Shown here one piece after another: positions 25,325 to 35,700 of a stretch of DNA of 44,595 nucleotides. The DNA lies in the NCBI GenBank assembly GCA_947632415.1, contig CANRPB010000004.1:1-44595 (forward strand). Reading direction: 5' to 3'. The position numbers and the translations under genes were made by a program. The notes beneath the pieces were generated by a model. The model did no database searches, had not been told where the DNA came from, and saw nothing but the letters and a program-made list of their open reading frames with translations. Every line of letters starts with the position of its first letter. Position 1 is the first letter of the stretch. Source of the stretch: an uncultured Bacilli bacterium. GTDB taxonomy: Bacteria > Bacillota_I > Bacilli_A > RF39 > UBA660.

Positions 25325-27402
25325 TTGCCGACCCTGTCGCTCCAGAATTAAAGAAAGCAACAGTGGCAACCGGCGTAAAGCTCGGGACCTATAATACGAG
25401 TGACGGTTTCTCTGGGACCGCCACTCTTTTAGAGAACGAGATTACTGTAACTGGTACACTATATAAACAACCTGATACAGTTAATGAAGTATTAGGTTTT
25501 CCATCTGAAATGGCAACTGGATATTATCTTCCTATACAATTAACAGGTATTAGAGGACAAGCTGTAAAGCGTATGCCTGATGGTAAAGCTAATGTATTTG
25601 GTAAGACAGGTGACAGAAATACTGTAATGAATATAATCTTTGCAGTTGATCCTGAGAATCCTAATATAAATCTTAAGATTTATAGTACGTTAGAAGATGC
25701 TGAAACTGATACAGATGGGTTAGAAGTTACTATTAATTGTGAGGAATGCGTTTTTCAAGCTCCAACAGCAGAGCCTTTTAGCAAGGAAGAATTAGGTTCT
25801 ATTGAAGCTGGTTCTCATACTTTAGAGGATTTAGTAGGAGAAAATTATGGATATGTTCTTGATGAACAAGCGCATACTATCACTGCTACTGGTGAGTTAA
25901 AGAAGATTGATGATTATCAGGATATGTTCCCTGGAGAGTCTGAAATAACTTCTTATTTCTTACCTGTTAAACTTCTAGGAAAAGATGGCACAACTGTAAA
26001 GAGTACTACTCTTCTTGGTACTGAAAAAACTTTGACATTTGGCCAAACTGGTGATGAAGAAGGGACTATGGTCTTAATCATGGCTATTGATCCTCAATCA
26101 CCTACAAGAGAATTAACTATTACTCCAGCTGCGGTTGGATATAGTTTGAATGCGGAAACTAATTATACAGTTGATGCATCAGCTTGTGATTTTGAAGGAT
26201 ATATACCACCTATAGTAAATGTTATTGCTCCAGTAGGTGATAAAATTTATTGCGGAAAACAAGCAAATAATATTCAACAAAATCTTGTTGTAGGGGATTC
26301 TGAAATTACTGGTCAATTATTCTATTTTGATAGTTTCCCAGAAGCATTCCCTGCCAATGAATCATTACAACATGGTAACTATCTAGTTCTTGACTTTAGT
26401 GCGGAGCCTGCGGATACTATTATTAAGGTAGAATTGCAGGGTGGAGACACTGTAATGAAAGAACCTGTTGTTGTAGATGATGGTTGGTGTATTTTCCATG
26501 TTACAAGTTCAGAACAAAAACTTCATGTAATTGGTGAATATAATCATCAGACTTATGATAAGGTTTATGATTTAACCCATTTAACATTAAATCGCCATAT
26601 TCCTAAGTTTACATCTATCGAAGTAAGAGATCCGCAAGGTGTTCCTTATCTTCATTATGTAAATGATCTTAGTGATTATGTAGAAGATGTAACTTGTACT
26701 GTAGATGGTCAGCACATTACACTTGACGGTGGCGTGTTAAAGCAGTTCTCAAAAGCTTATGGTGGTAAAAATGCTTATGCGGTGCCTTTCACAATGACTG
26801 GCGCGGCAGACAAGTATGTAACTTGGAAACAACTTGATGGTAAGTGGGAGAAAGAAGGAACTTTAATTGAAGATCCTTATCAACCTATTGTTCAAGTTGG
26901 TCCAGATAACTACACAGAACGTCGTTTTAAACTTTGGGATTCAGCGGAAGCTGTCACAGCTACTGAAGATACCAGTTACATGTATGTAATTGATGCTAGC
27001 AAATGCACTTTTATTCCTTATGATGATGCAGTATATCTTAAGTTAGCAAACGATACTATCTATGACCATAATGTAGAAAACTTTGGTAATTTTAATGTTC
27101 AGGCAACTACTATTACAGGTATAGCTAAATACTGTAAAGATGTAACTCCATTTACAGAACAATATCCTGAACGCAAAGATGGGTATTATCTACCATTAGA
27201 CATTTTTGGTGGCAAATGGGAAGGTAATCAGTTCCGTGTAAAATGGACTGATAATGATTGGTCTGAATGGATGTCATTAGACGATAAAGGTCTATTGTTA
27301 TGGCTAGGCAAAGATAATATTATATTAACTAATATTGAAACTAAAAATGCTACAGGAACAGTACAACAATATACTGTTAATATTGAAAAGGAATCTAATT
27401 AG
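25315..27402 (+). CDS. -1 frame extension of the major tail protein with about five tandem Ig-like-looking domains (predicted fusion ~1050 aa)
   Basis: G_GGG_GAA_TAG slip site at 25315-25324; -1 frame reads IVADPVAPELKKATVATGVKLGTYNTSDGF continuous with the 25363 ORF. Confidence 0.85.
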   Translation, partial: GGIVADPVAPELKKATVATGVKLGTYNTSDGFSGTATLLENEITVTGTLYKQPDTVNEVLGFPSEMATGYYLPIQLTGIRGQAVKRMPDGKANVFGKTGDRNTVMNIIFAVDPENPNINLKIYSTLEDAETDTDGLEVTINCEECVFQAPTAEPFSKEELGSIEAGSHTLEDLVGENYGYVLDEQAHTITATGELKKIDDYQDMFPGESEITSYFLPVKLLGKDGTTVKSTTLLGTEKTLTFGQTGDEEGTMVLIMAIDPQSPTRELTITPAAVGYSLNAETNYTVDASACDFEGYIPPIVNVIAPVGDKIYCGKQANNIQQNLVVGDSEITGQLFYFDSFPEAFPANESLQHGNYLVLDFSAEPADTIIKVELQGGDTVMKEPVVVDDGWCIFHVTSSEQKLHVIGEYNHQTYDKVYDLTHLTLNRHIPKFTSIEVRDPQGVPYLHYVNDLSDYVEDVTCTVDGQHITLDGGVLKQFSKAYGGKNAYAVPFTMTGAADKYVTWKQLDGKWEKEGTLIEDPYQPIVQVGPDNYTERRFKLWDSAEAVTATEDTSYMYVIDASKCTFIPYDDAVYLKLANDTIYDHNVENFGNFNVQATTITGIAKYCKDVTPFTEQYPERKDGYYLPLDIFGGKWEGNQFRVKWTDNDWSEWMSLDDKGLLLWLGKDNIILTNIETKNATGTVQQYTVNIEKESN

Positions 27403-27411
27403 TTAATGCGC

Positions 27412-27448
27412 GGGAGTGCGCGGGAGACCGCGTGCTCCCATTTTTTTT
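27412..27448 (+). terminator. Strong intrinsic terminator
   Basis: 12-bp stem GGGAGTGCGCGG-GAGA-CCGCGTGCTCCC + A + T8. Confidence 0.9.
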
Positions 27449-27469
27449 ATTTATGAAAGGAGGTGTGAC

Positions 27470-29023
27470 ATGACTATATTAATAGACAGTATTGGCGATT
27501 TTGGTAATAGAGTAGAAGAAAGATTAAGGACTCATAGTGGACTTGGTAATATTACTTATTTACATTATCATAGCAGTATTCCCCCATTTCCAGATGCTGG
27601 AGTATTTATAAATCAAGCTCAAATTATAACTAGTAGACAAAAAACATTGTTTGCACAGAGATTTAATGCCTCGCAAAAAAATTATGGAGCAGGGACACAA
27701 TATACTTTTAAACAGATTAAAGGATTAATAAACCGTATAGGAACTAGTACTAACATCGGTTCTCAAATTGTTCCAGATTTAGAAAACAATATTAAAGTAG
27801 AAACTGCTGCGGATATTAAGCTTAATGTAGGTGGCACAGAAATGAGTATTGCGGAAATTAGCAGTGCTTTACGCAATAAAGGAAAATTAGTCGGTTTAGA
27901 CACTCAAGCATTATCCAATAGAATAGAACAAGGTGTTGAAACTATTCTTCGTTCTTTAGAAGCAAATAGTCAATATGAATTAGCTGAAGCTGTTTTGGCG
28001 GGATATGCAGGAGGAGAAATCAGCTATCTTCCTCCAGAATATGGCACTATTGGAAAAGCAGTATTATCTACGGGGGAGTTAGCAAAAGCTAAGAGTGTAT
28101 TAGAAGCATATTCTGCAGAAATCAAAAGAGGTCTTAGTATTATGGCTGAACATTCTGTGGGAGGAGAATTGACAGTAGGCTATCAAGAAGGATTAGCAAA
28201 AGTTGTTAGTTCTTTTAATGCTATTGGCGGCTTATTAGGAGAAATGGCAGTTCTTTTAGCAGCAGGCGCGGGTACTATTAAAATTGAAGATGCATTACAA
28301 ACTTTAAACAAGAATTTAACTAATATAGTTGCTGCTAATGGAGGAAAAGTAATTCCGCATTGGACTGCACAAAATACAGATATAGAAGGTCATCAAGGAA
28401 AAGAAGATGTACGACTTGAGTGGCGAGGTCATAAAAATGGGGGACAATTAAATTTAGTATTTGGCGCAAGTGTAAAGGTTAGACATGGTAAAGCTTTTAA
28501 AGCAAATAAAGGAAGACCTGTTACAGGATTTGTTGCAGTTAATAGCACAATGTATTCATTATTGCAAGAATTAGAAAGGTATATAGGAGGTATTACTTTA
28601 CAAGCGCAAGCTGCTATTGCTTCTTTAGCTGAAAAGACAAATACTACTAATTGGTGGTATATGTTGCGGCTATTAGGTGTTTTAACACTTGTAGATGCTC
28701 TTGCTGGCCAAGGGGCTATAGGTAATGGAGGTTATGATTTCGCTTCCTTGCTTATTGTTAATAATAAAATTTATTCTGTTGCAAATATAATAGAAGAAGC
28801 ATTTAATGCTAATGATTTAATGGTTAAAAATATGCATCATGGTTTTACTGTTGATGCTCCTTCTCTTGGTGGGTTAAGAGATGATAATACAGCACAATCT
28901 CAATCAGAAAATAGTGTATTTAAAAAAGCGTATAAACGTAACGTATATGCTTATACTATTCTACAAAGAACAAAAATTAAAATTACTTTAAATTTAGGAT
29001 ATATGTTTAATGACGTGATATAA
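27470..29023 (+). CDS. Hypothetical virion/tail-region protein, 517 aa
   Basis: SD AAAGGAGG; start corrected to MTILIDS. Confidence 0.65.
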   Translation: MTILIDSIGDFGNRVEERLRTHSGLGNITYLHYHSSIPPFPDAGVFINQAQIITSRQKTLFAQRFNASQKNYGAGTQYTFKQIKGLINRIGTSTNIGSQIVPDLENNIKVETAADIKLNVGGTEMSIAEISSALRNKGKLVGLDTQALSNRIEQGVETILRSLEANSQYELAEAVLAGYAGGEISYLPPEYGTIGKAVLSTGELAKAKSVLEAYSAEIKRGLSIMAEHSVGGELTVGYQEGLAKVVSSFNAIGGLLGEMAVLLAAGAGTIKIEDALQTLNKNLTNIVAANGGKVIPHWTAQNTDIEGHQGKEDVRLEWRGHKNGGQLNLVFGASVKVRHGKAFKANKGRPVTGFVAVNSTMYSLLQELERYIGGITLQAQAAIASLAEKTNTTNWWYMLRLLGVLTLVDALAGQGAIGNGGYDFASLLIVNNKIYSVANIIEEAFNANDLMVKNMHHGFTVDAPSLGGLRDDNTAQSQSENSVFKKAYKRNVYAYTILQRTKIKITLNLGYMFNDVI

Positions 29024-29027
29024 AATT

Positions 29028-29056
29028 TGACATTAAAAATAAAATATGATAAACTA
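29028..29056 (+). promoter_or_regulatory. Internal promoter TTGACA-N17-TAAACT
   Basis: TTGACATTAAAAATAAAATATGATAAACT before CDS 29095 (coordinates within 1-2 nt). Confidence 0.7.
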
Positions 29057-29094
29057 AAATTAAATAAAAGAGATTAACAAGGAGGAATATATTT

Positions 29095-29667
29095 ATGGCC
29101 ATAAATATAGAACAAGAACAACAAAATATTTTTAATCCACAAATGATCTATAATGCGGTTAGCAATGCTATACAAGACGCATACGATGATGGCTTTATGA
29201 ACACGTACATTATGGAACACAGTTTATATAACCATTTATTTGTAGAATTAAAATATTTAGAAAATGAAGAAGAAAAATTTAATCAAATTCAAGAGATACA
29301 TGAAAATCCATTAATTTATTGGATGGATCATATTGAAGAAATTAAAGAATTTATAAATAATTATTCTAATGATTTAATAAATGTTGCTAGAATAGCAGAA
29401 ACATGGTATCAAGATTATACTACTTATGCTTATTCAATGCGGGGTATGCTTGATAATTTGAGTGAGATTATGACAGGTGTTACTCAACGTGCAGAAGACG
29501 AATTGGCTATTATGAACGAGAATGGTGATCTTGAAGAAGTTAAAAATATAGCTCGCAAATGGGGAATTGACAACTCTGGAGAATCTCTATTTGAATCTAC
29601 TATCAAATCTTCTACTAAAGAAATACCTATTAAAAAAATAGAACCTATACCTCTAGCTATGGCTTAA
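29095..29667 (+). CDS. Hypothetical protein, 190 aa, own promoter and terminator
   Basis: SD AAGGAGG; promoter at 29028, terminator at 29694. Confidence 0.75.
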   Translation: MAINIEQEQQNIFNPQMIYNAVSNAIQDAYDDGFMNTYIMEHSLYNHLFVELKYLENEEEKFNQIQEIHENPLIYWMDHIEEIKEFINNYSNDLINVARIAETWYQDYTTYAYSMRGMLDNLSEIMTGVTQRAEDELAIMNENGDLEEVKNIARKWGIDNSGESLFESTIKSSTKEIPIKKIEPIPLAMA

Positions 29668-29693
29668 ATATTTGGGCAATATTTAATACTTTT

Positions 29694-29735
29694 ATCCCTA
29701 CCATTTTTATATTATGGTAGGGATATTTTTTTTAT
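29694..29735 (+). terminator. Intrinsic terminator
   Basis: ATCCCTACCAT...ATGGTAGGGAT + T-tract. Confidence 0.9.
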
Positions 29736-29792
29736 GTTAATTATTTATTATAAATATATAAGTAGTTAGACTGCTTGAAGGAGGTATAAGGC

Positions 29793-32700
29793 GTGGCTAA
29801 GTATAGTACAACAGTCCAATACAACATTCAAACAAGATTGGATGCTAGTGGACTAACTCAGCTTCAAAGTCAATTGCGACAATGTGAAGTAGAGTTAACT
29901 AAATTGCGCTCACATGATATGATTTCTACAAATCAAGTAATAGATGCGCAAAAGAAAATAGCAACTATTCGTTCTGCTTTAGCTTCCGCTTATAATGGTT
30001 TAACTGGTACTTTAAATGTAAATAAATTTACTCAATCTCTTGCTGCAGCTGGTATAACAGCGAAACAAATGGGTGCTACTCTTAATGCGATGGGAGCATC
30101 TGGTCAAAATGCTTTTACTGGTATCATGGGAGCAATGGGAAAACTTGATACTAGATTAAAATCTACTACAAAGGCAGCTGATAAGATTTGGAACACTTTA
30201 GGTAATACTGTTCGATGGGGTATTATTGCTAGCGGTTTTCAAGAGGTAATGAACGCTGCTCATAATGCAATTCAGTATATGCAAGACCTTGATCGTTCTC
30301 TAACAGACATTATGCTAGTGTCTGATTATACTAAAGAGGATATGCGAGAATTTGCACAATATGCAAATGAGGCTGCCGCGGCTTTAGGTAATACGACTGT
30401 TGCTTATACAGATGCAGCTATGATTTACGCTCAACAAGGATATAATCTTGAAGACCAAAAGAAACTTGCTGATATGACATTAAAAGTAGCTAATGTTACT
30501 GGACAAGAAACATCAGAAGTTTCTGAACAAATGACTTCTATTATTAATGGTTATGGATTAGCAGTTGATGATCTTGGCGCATCTATGGACCAAATTGCTA
30601 AAATTGCTAATATATCTGCGGCAGATGTCGAAGAATTAGCTGTTGCTTCTTCTCGTGTTGCTGCTACTGCTTCTGCTCTTGGAGTAGATCAAGCACAATT
30701 ATATTCACAAATTGGTACTATTGTATCTGTTACTCGTGAAGCACCAGAAGTTGTTGGTAATGCGTTAAAAACTATTTATGCTCGTTTTGGTGATTTAAAG
30801 ATGGGTGAAACACTTGAAGATGGTGTTGATCTTGGATCATTCTCTGGCGCATTAGAAAAACTTGGTGTACAAGTTCTTGATACTAATGGTCAAATGCGGG
30901 ATATGGGTTCTATTATTGAAGATTTAATGCAAAAATGGAACACATTTGATCGTGCTACACAACAATCTGCGGCAGTTACTCTTGCTGGCAAGTTCCAATA
31001 TAACCGTTTGATGACTTTGATGAATAATCAAGATATGTATTATGATTATCTTGAACAAGCAGAAAATGAATCTCTTGGTACATTAGATGAAATGGAGTCA
31101 GAATATCTTGATTCTTTGGCTGGTAAAGGAGCTACTTTACAAGCAACATTAGAAGGGTTATTAACTAATCTTTTTAATCAAGATGATTTTGGTGTAGCCA
31201 TAGATTTTCTCACCAACTTAATTAATCTTGTTAATACTTTAGTTAGTAGCATTGGTGGGGGAATTCCATTGCTTACAGCTTTTGCTGGTATAATGACAAG
31301 AACTTTTTCTCAAAACATTGCTAGAAATATTGCTCAAATAGATATTTCTAATATGGCAAAAACTCAATCTGCACAATCTACTGAAGCCGCGAAACAATTT
31401 ATTATGTCTCAAAATGCTGGGTTAATGTCTGGTGAACAAGAAAGACTACAAAATTTTTTAGCATGGGGGTTAACTAATAATAAAGCATTTGATACTACAC
31501 AATTACAGCAATATAATCAAATAGTAGATAGTTTAACAGGATCTGTCAAAGGTTTAGCAACAGCAGAAGAACAATTACAAGTATCAACTCAAGCTACTAA
31601 CGCTATTTTACAAAAGAATAATATGGAATTATTGACCAAAAATAATTCTATTACACCTTTTAGGGTAGCTTCTGCAAATGGTTTAGATTGGGGAGCTGAA
31701 GCTGAACAAGTTAGTGTGGCATACGATAGATTAGAAAAACGTTTGACTAATATTCAATCTAAATTAGCGGCTGTCGGAGTCGCTGAAGGGGATACAACAG
31801 TTAAAACTAGAGAATTATTTAATGCTGTAAGTACATTGCCTGCTGCTTTTACTAATGCTAGTAATGGATGTAAAAATGTTGACCAAGTATTAAAACAAAA
31901 TGTTGTACAAACAATGAATCAGCTTAAAGAACAAGTTAGAAGTGGCGTTTTAGATATTGAAAGATTTTCTACAGAAATAGAAAAATTAATTACAAATACT
32001 CGTTTAGTTGGAGCTACTTTAAAATCAGGAAATTTCTTTACAGATTCACAAACTGCAGAAACTGCTTTTTTAAATGCTGGCTTACAGAGAGATATTTTAA
32101 ATGCGGCTGTTGCTGATGCTGAAGGCTATCAAACAGGTATTGATAAACAACAGACTGTAAAACAAATTCTTGACGTATCTGGAGCTGTAATGCAATTAGG
32201 ATTTGCATGGCAATCTTTTCAACATTTAGGTAGTTTGCTAGCAGATGATAGTTTGTCTGGTGCTGAAAAATTAATGCAGCTATTAACTAATATCGGTTTT
32301 ACTTTGCCAATGATAATTACAGGCTTTCAACAGTTAAATAAACTAAAATTAACCAGTATTACAGCTAATTTTTTCGGGGGGATTGCTGATAAATATGGTT
32401 TATTAGCAAATGGAATGTCACGTGTACAAGCTGGAGCAGAAGGTGTCGCTCAGGCTAATAGAGCTGCTGCAGCTGGAATGCGAATAGCATCAAATGCGGC
32501 AGGTGGATTAAGTAAAGCATTTAGTGTTTTAGGCGGTCCAATTGGTGTAGCAATGATTGCTCTTACAGCACTTACTACTGCATTAAGTTATTATCAAGAG
32601 CAACAACAACAAATATATGACGATCAAAAAGAACAAGCGACTAATGGACTTGAGAATTATAATGATATTAGTTCACAAATTGATAGTTTTCAAGAATTAT

Positions 32701-35700
32701 ATAAACAATATCAAGATACGGGACAAGTCTCTGATGAATTTAAGCAAAGTGCGGAAGCTGTCACTGAAGCATTAGATGATCAAAATGCAAAAGTAGCTTT
32801 AGCTATTGGAGATTACGAAGCTCTTGGAGAAGCAATCTCTAATGCAGATGCGAAACAAAGAAAAATGGCAGAGAGAGATCTTGAGACTTTCTTAAATAGT
32901 ACTAATAAGGAATCTCTTGAAGGTGGATTTTTAAATGGCTCTATTTATGCTGATTTAAGAACCGCTATAGGTAAATTAAATCCTGAAGAGTATATTGGAG
33001 AAACAGCCGTTCCTACTAAAGAAACACAAGAATTATGGGATCAAATTACACAAGCTGAACAAAATAATTCTCCCGCTGAAGCTATAGGAATAATTAATAA
33101 AACTCTTAAAGATTATAATACTGCTATTGATGACTTAGACAATCAAATAAAACAAGCTGAAGATAATGGCGACGATCAAGAGACGATTGACGCTTTAGAA
33201 GCCCAAAGAGATAATTATTATCATAAAATATCTATACTACAAGAAGCATTAAATATTGAAGATATAGCTGATTTTCAAGAGCAACAAGGACAATTAGCTA
33301 GTCTTAATGCTATGGATATTGCTAGTGAGATTACTGCTGCTAATGGAGATTATCAGAAAGTAGTAGATGCTTTCTTTAACAATGAAAATATTCGAGCATA
33401 TCTTGAAGCATTAGGCCCTTGGTCAGACCAGTTAGAATGGATGATTAATAACACCAGTGATGAAGCCGGAAAACTTGCTTTAATGTTAGAGCAAAAGAAA
33501 GAAGAGCAAGCTAATTTATTAAATCGTGATAGATTTGCTCAAGAAGAATTTAATAATCTAAGAGTCCAAACTCAAGAAGGTGGAGATTGGATGACCTTAG
33601 ATGAAGCTGGTATTTCTCCAGATGAATTTATGGATTCATTACAACAAGCATTTGATGATTTACCACCAGACCAACAATTAAATGTTAGAGCGAAATTAGA
33701 CGAAGGCGCTTCATTAGAGCAAATTTTACAAGCATTAACTGGAGTAGTAGATGAAGCCTCTCAAAGTGCGAAAGAAATTATCGCAGGTACTAGCTTTGAA
33801 AATTTAAAATTAGATTCAGACGTAGATGAAGAAGGTTTTAGAGCTCTTAGTGATTATCTTGGAGATGCGGGTAGTGAAGTTGAGGGGTATAGCGACAGAT
33901 TAAAAGAAAATGAAGAAGCTTTAAAAGATACAGCAGAAGCTCAAAAGAGATATGACTCTGCTCTTGAAGACTCTTTTGATAATTTAGAAGATTGGAAAGA
34001 TGCTTTAAATTCTGATGATATAGAAGATCATGCAGAAGCAATTAGTGAACTTCAAAATGTATATCAAGATTTATTAGATCTTGACCCAAATACAGAGTTA
34101 TCTCGTAGCTTCTTAGAAGATGCAGATAATCTTAATTTGTTAGAACAGGCTATTCAGGGTAGCGAAGAAGCTTATGCTGAATTACAGCGTAGAGCAGCAG
34201 AAGATATTTGGATCCAAGCTGGATTAGACCCTGCTTCATTTGATAATGTATGGAATCAAATGCAAGCGTTGCTTGATGCTAATTCATTTAATGAAATTCC
34301 TATTGGAGCAACGTTAGATGATATGCCTTTCTTACAAGGCTTAGCAGATATGTTGGCTCAAGCTGGATTAACAGCTAGTGAAATCCAAGGTGTATTAAGC
34401 TCTATGGGAGTTGATGCAGAAGTTGTCCCTGAACAAACAGAACAAGTTGATACTATGACTTATTCTGGTGTCCAGCCAGAACCTATAGAGACTGCGTGGA
34501 ATGCTACTTTACCTCTTCCTGATGGAAGTGGAACTACACAGATGAGTGGTACTTTTCCTGGTGTCAGATATACTCCAATACCTATTACAGAATCGCAAGA
34601 AAAAGCTTTTACTGGTTTTGGCATGAAAGTTACTACTGCCAATGGGCAAAGTTCTGGCGGCGGAGTAACAGTAAAGAATGCTACTAAAGTTAGTAATGGT
34701 GGTGGAGGGAATAAGTATCGTAATAGTAGTGTCCCACGTAAACAATCCTCTAGTGGCTCCGGTGGTGGAGGCGGGGGGAAAAAAGGTGGAGGCGGCGGTA
34801 GTGGTAGCACTTATGAGCCGAAGAAAAAAGACCCCGTCGAAAAAACTATTGATCGCTATGAAAGAATTAATACTCTTTTAGATGATACTGTTAAAGATTT
34901 TGAAAGAATTGGAGATGAACAAGATCGTCTAATTGGCTTTGAACAAGCTGATAATATGAATGAGCAAATTGATCTCCTCCATAAACAGATTGCTCTCCAT
35001 AAAGAAAAATTAAATATCCAAAAACAAGAAGCTGTAGAACTTCGTGATCAATTAGCCTCTCAATATGGTATTACATTTGATGAAGAAGGCTTTATCAATA
35101 ATTATGCGGCAACTCATCAAAGAATGATTGATGAACTAAATAGTTTAATAGATCAATATAACAATACAGCTACAGAAGAAGGCCAAGAAGCTTTAGATCA
35201 GCAAATTGAAGAAGCTGAAAAACGATTAGATAAATTTGAAGAAAAATATCAACGATATGATGAACTACTCGGATCAGATATTAATGATACTATTAAACAA
35301 TTAGAAGATTTAGAAGATCAAATTGAAGATATACGTATTGAAGCATTAAAAACTCAAACTGAAGCCGTAGAAAACTTTAAAGATCTCCAAGAGGCATGGA
35401 TAGAATTTGAAGGTGTATTTAGCGGATATGGTAAAGACGATCCTCAAAGAGATATGATAGAATCTACCTCTAAACTTGCAAACTATTTTGACGCGGGAAC
35501 TGTATCTGCTACTAAATTTTATGATACGCTTATAGATCGCACTAAAAAATTAATGAATGAAGAAAATACTTCCGCTGAAAAGAGAAAATGGTATCAGCAA
35601 CAACTCGATCTTATGGAGAAAGCTCGTAATGCGGCGCCTGGTTCAGTTGAAGCATATGGTACAGGATACTTTGACATGGAAATGTTAAATATGCAAATGA

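Noticed and set aside
34765-34790. GGGGGGAAAAAA slippery-looking run in the tape measure gene
   Set aside because: The -1 frame stops almost at once, and the +1 frame gives only a short low-complexity tail; the 0-frame is clearly the functional one.
34460-34810. Antisense ORFs rich in proline opposite the tape measure Gly-rich segment
   Set aside because: Low-complexity complement of GGN codons; no SD or promoter.
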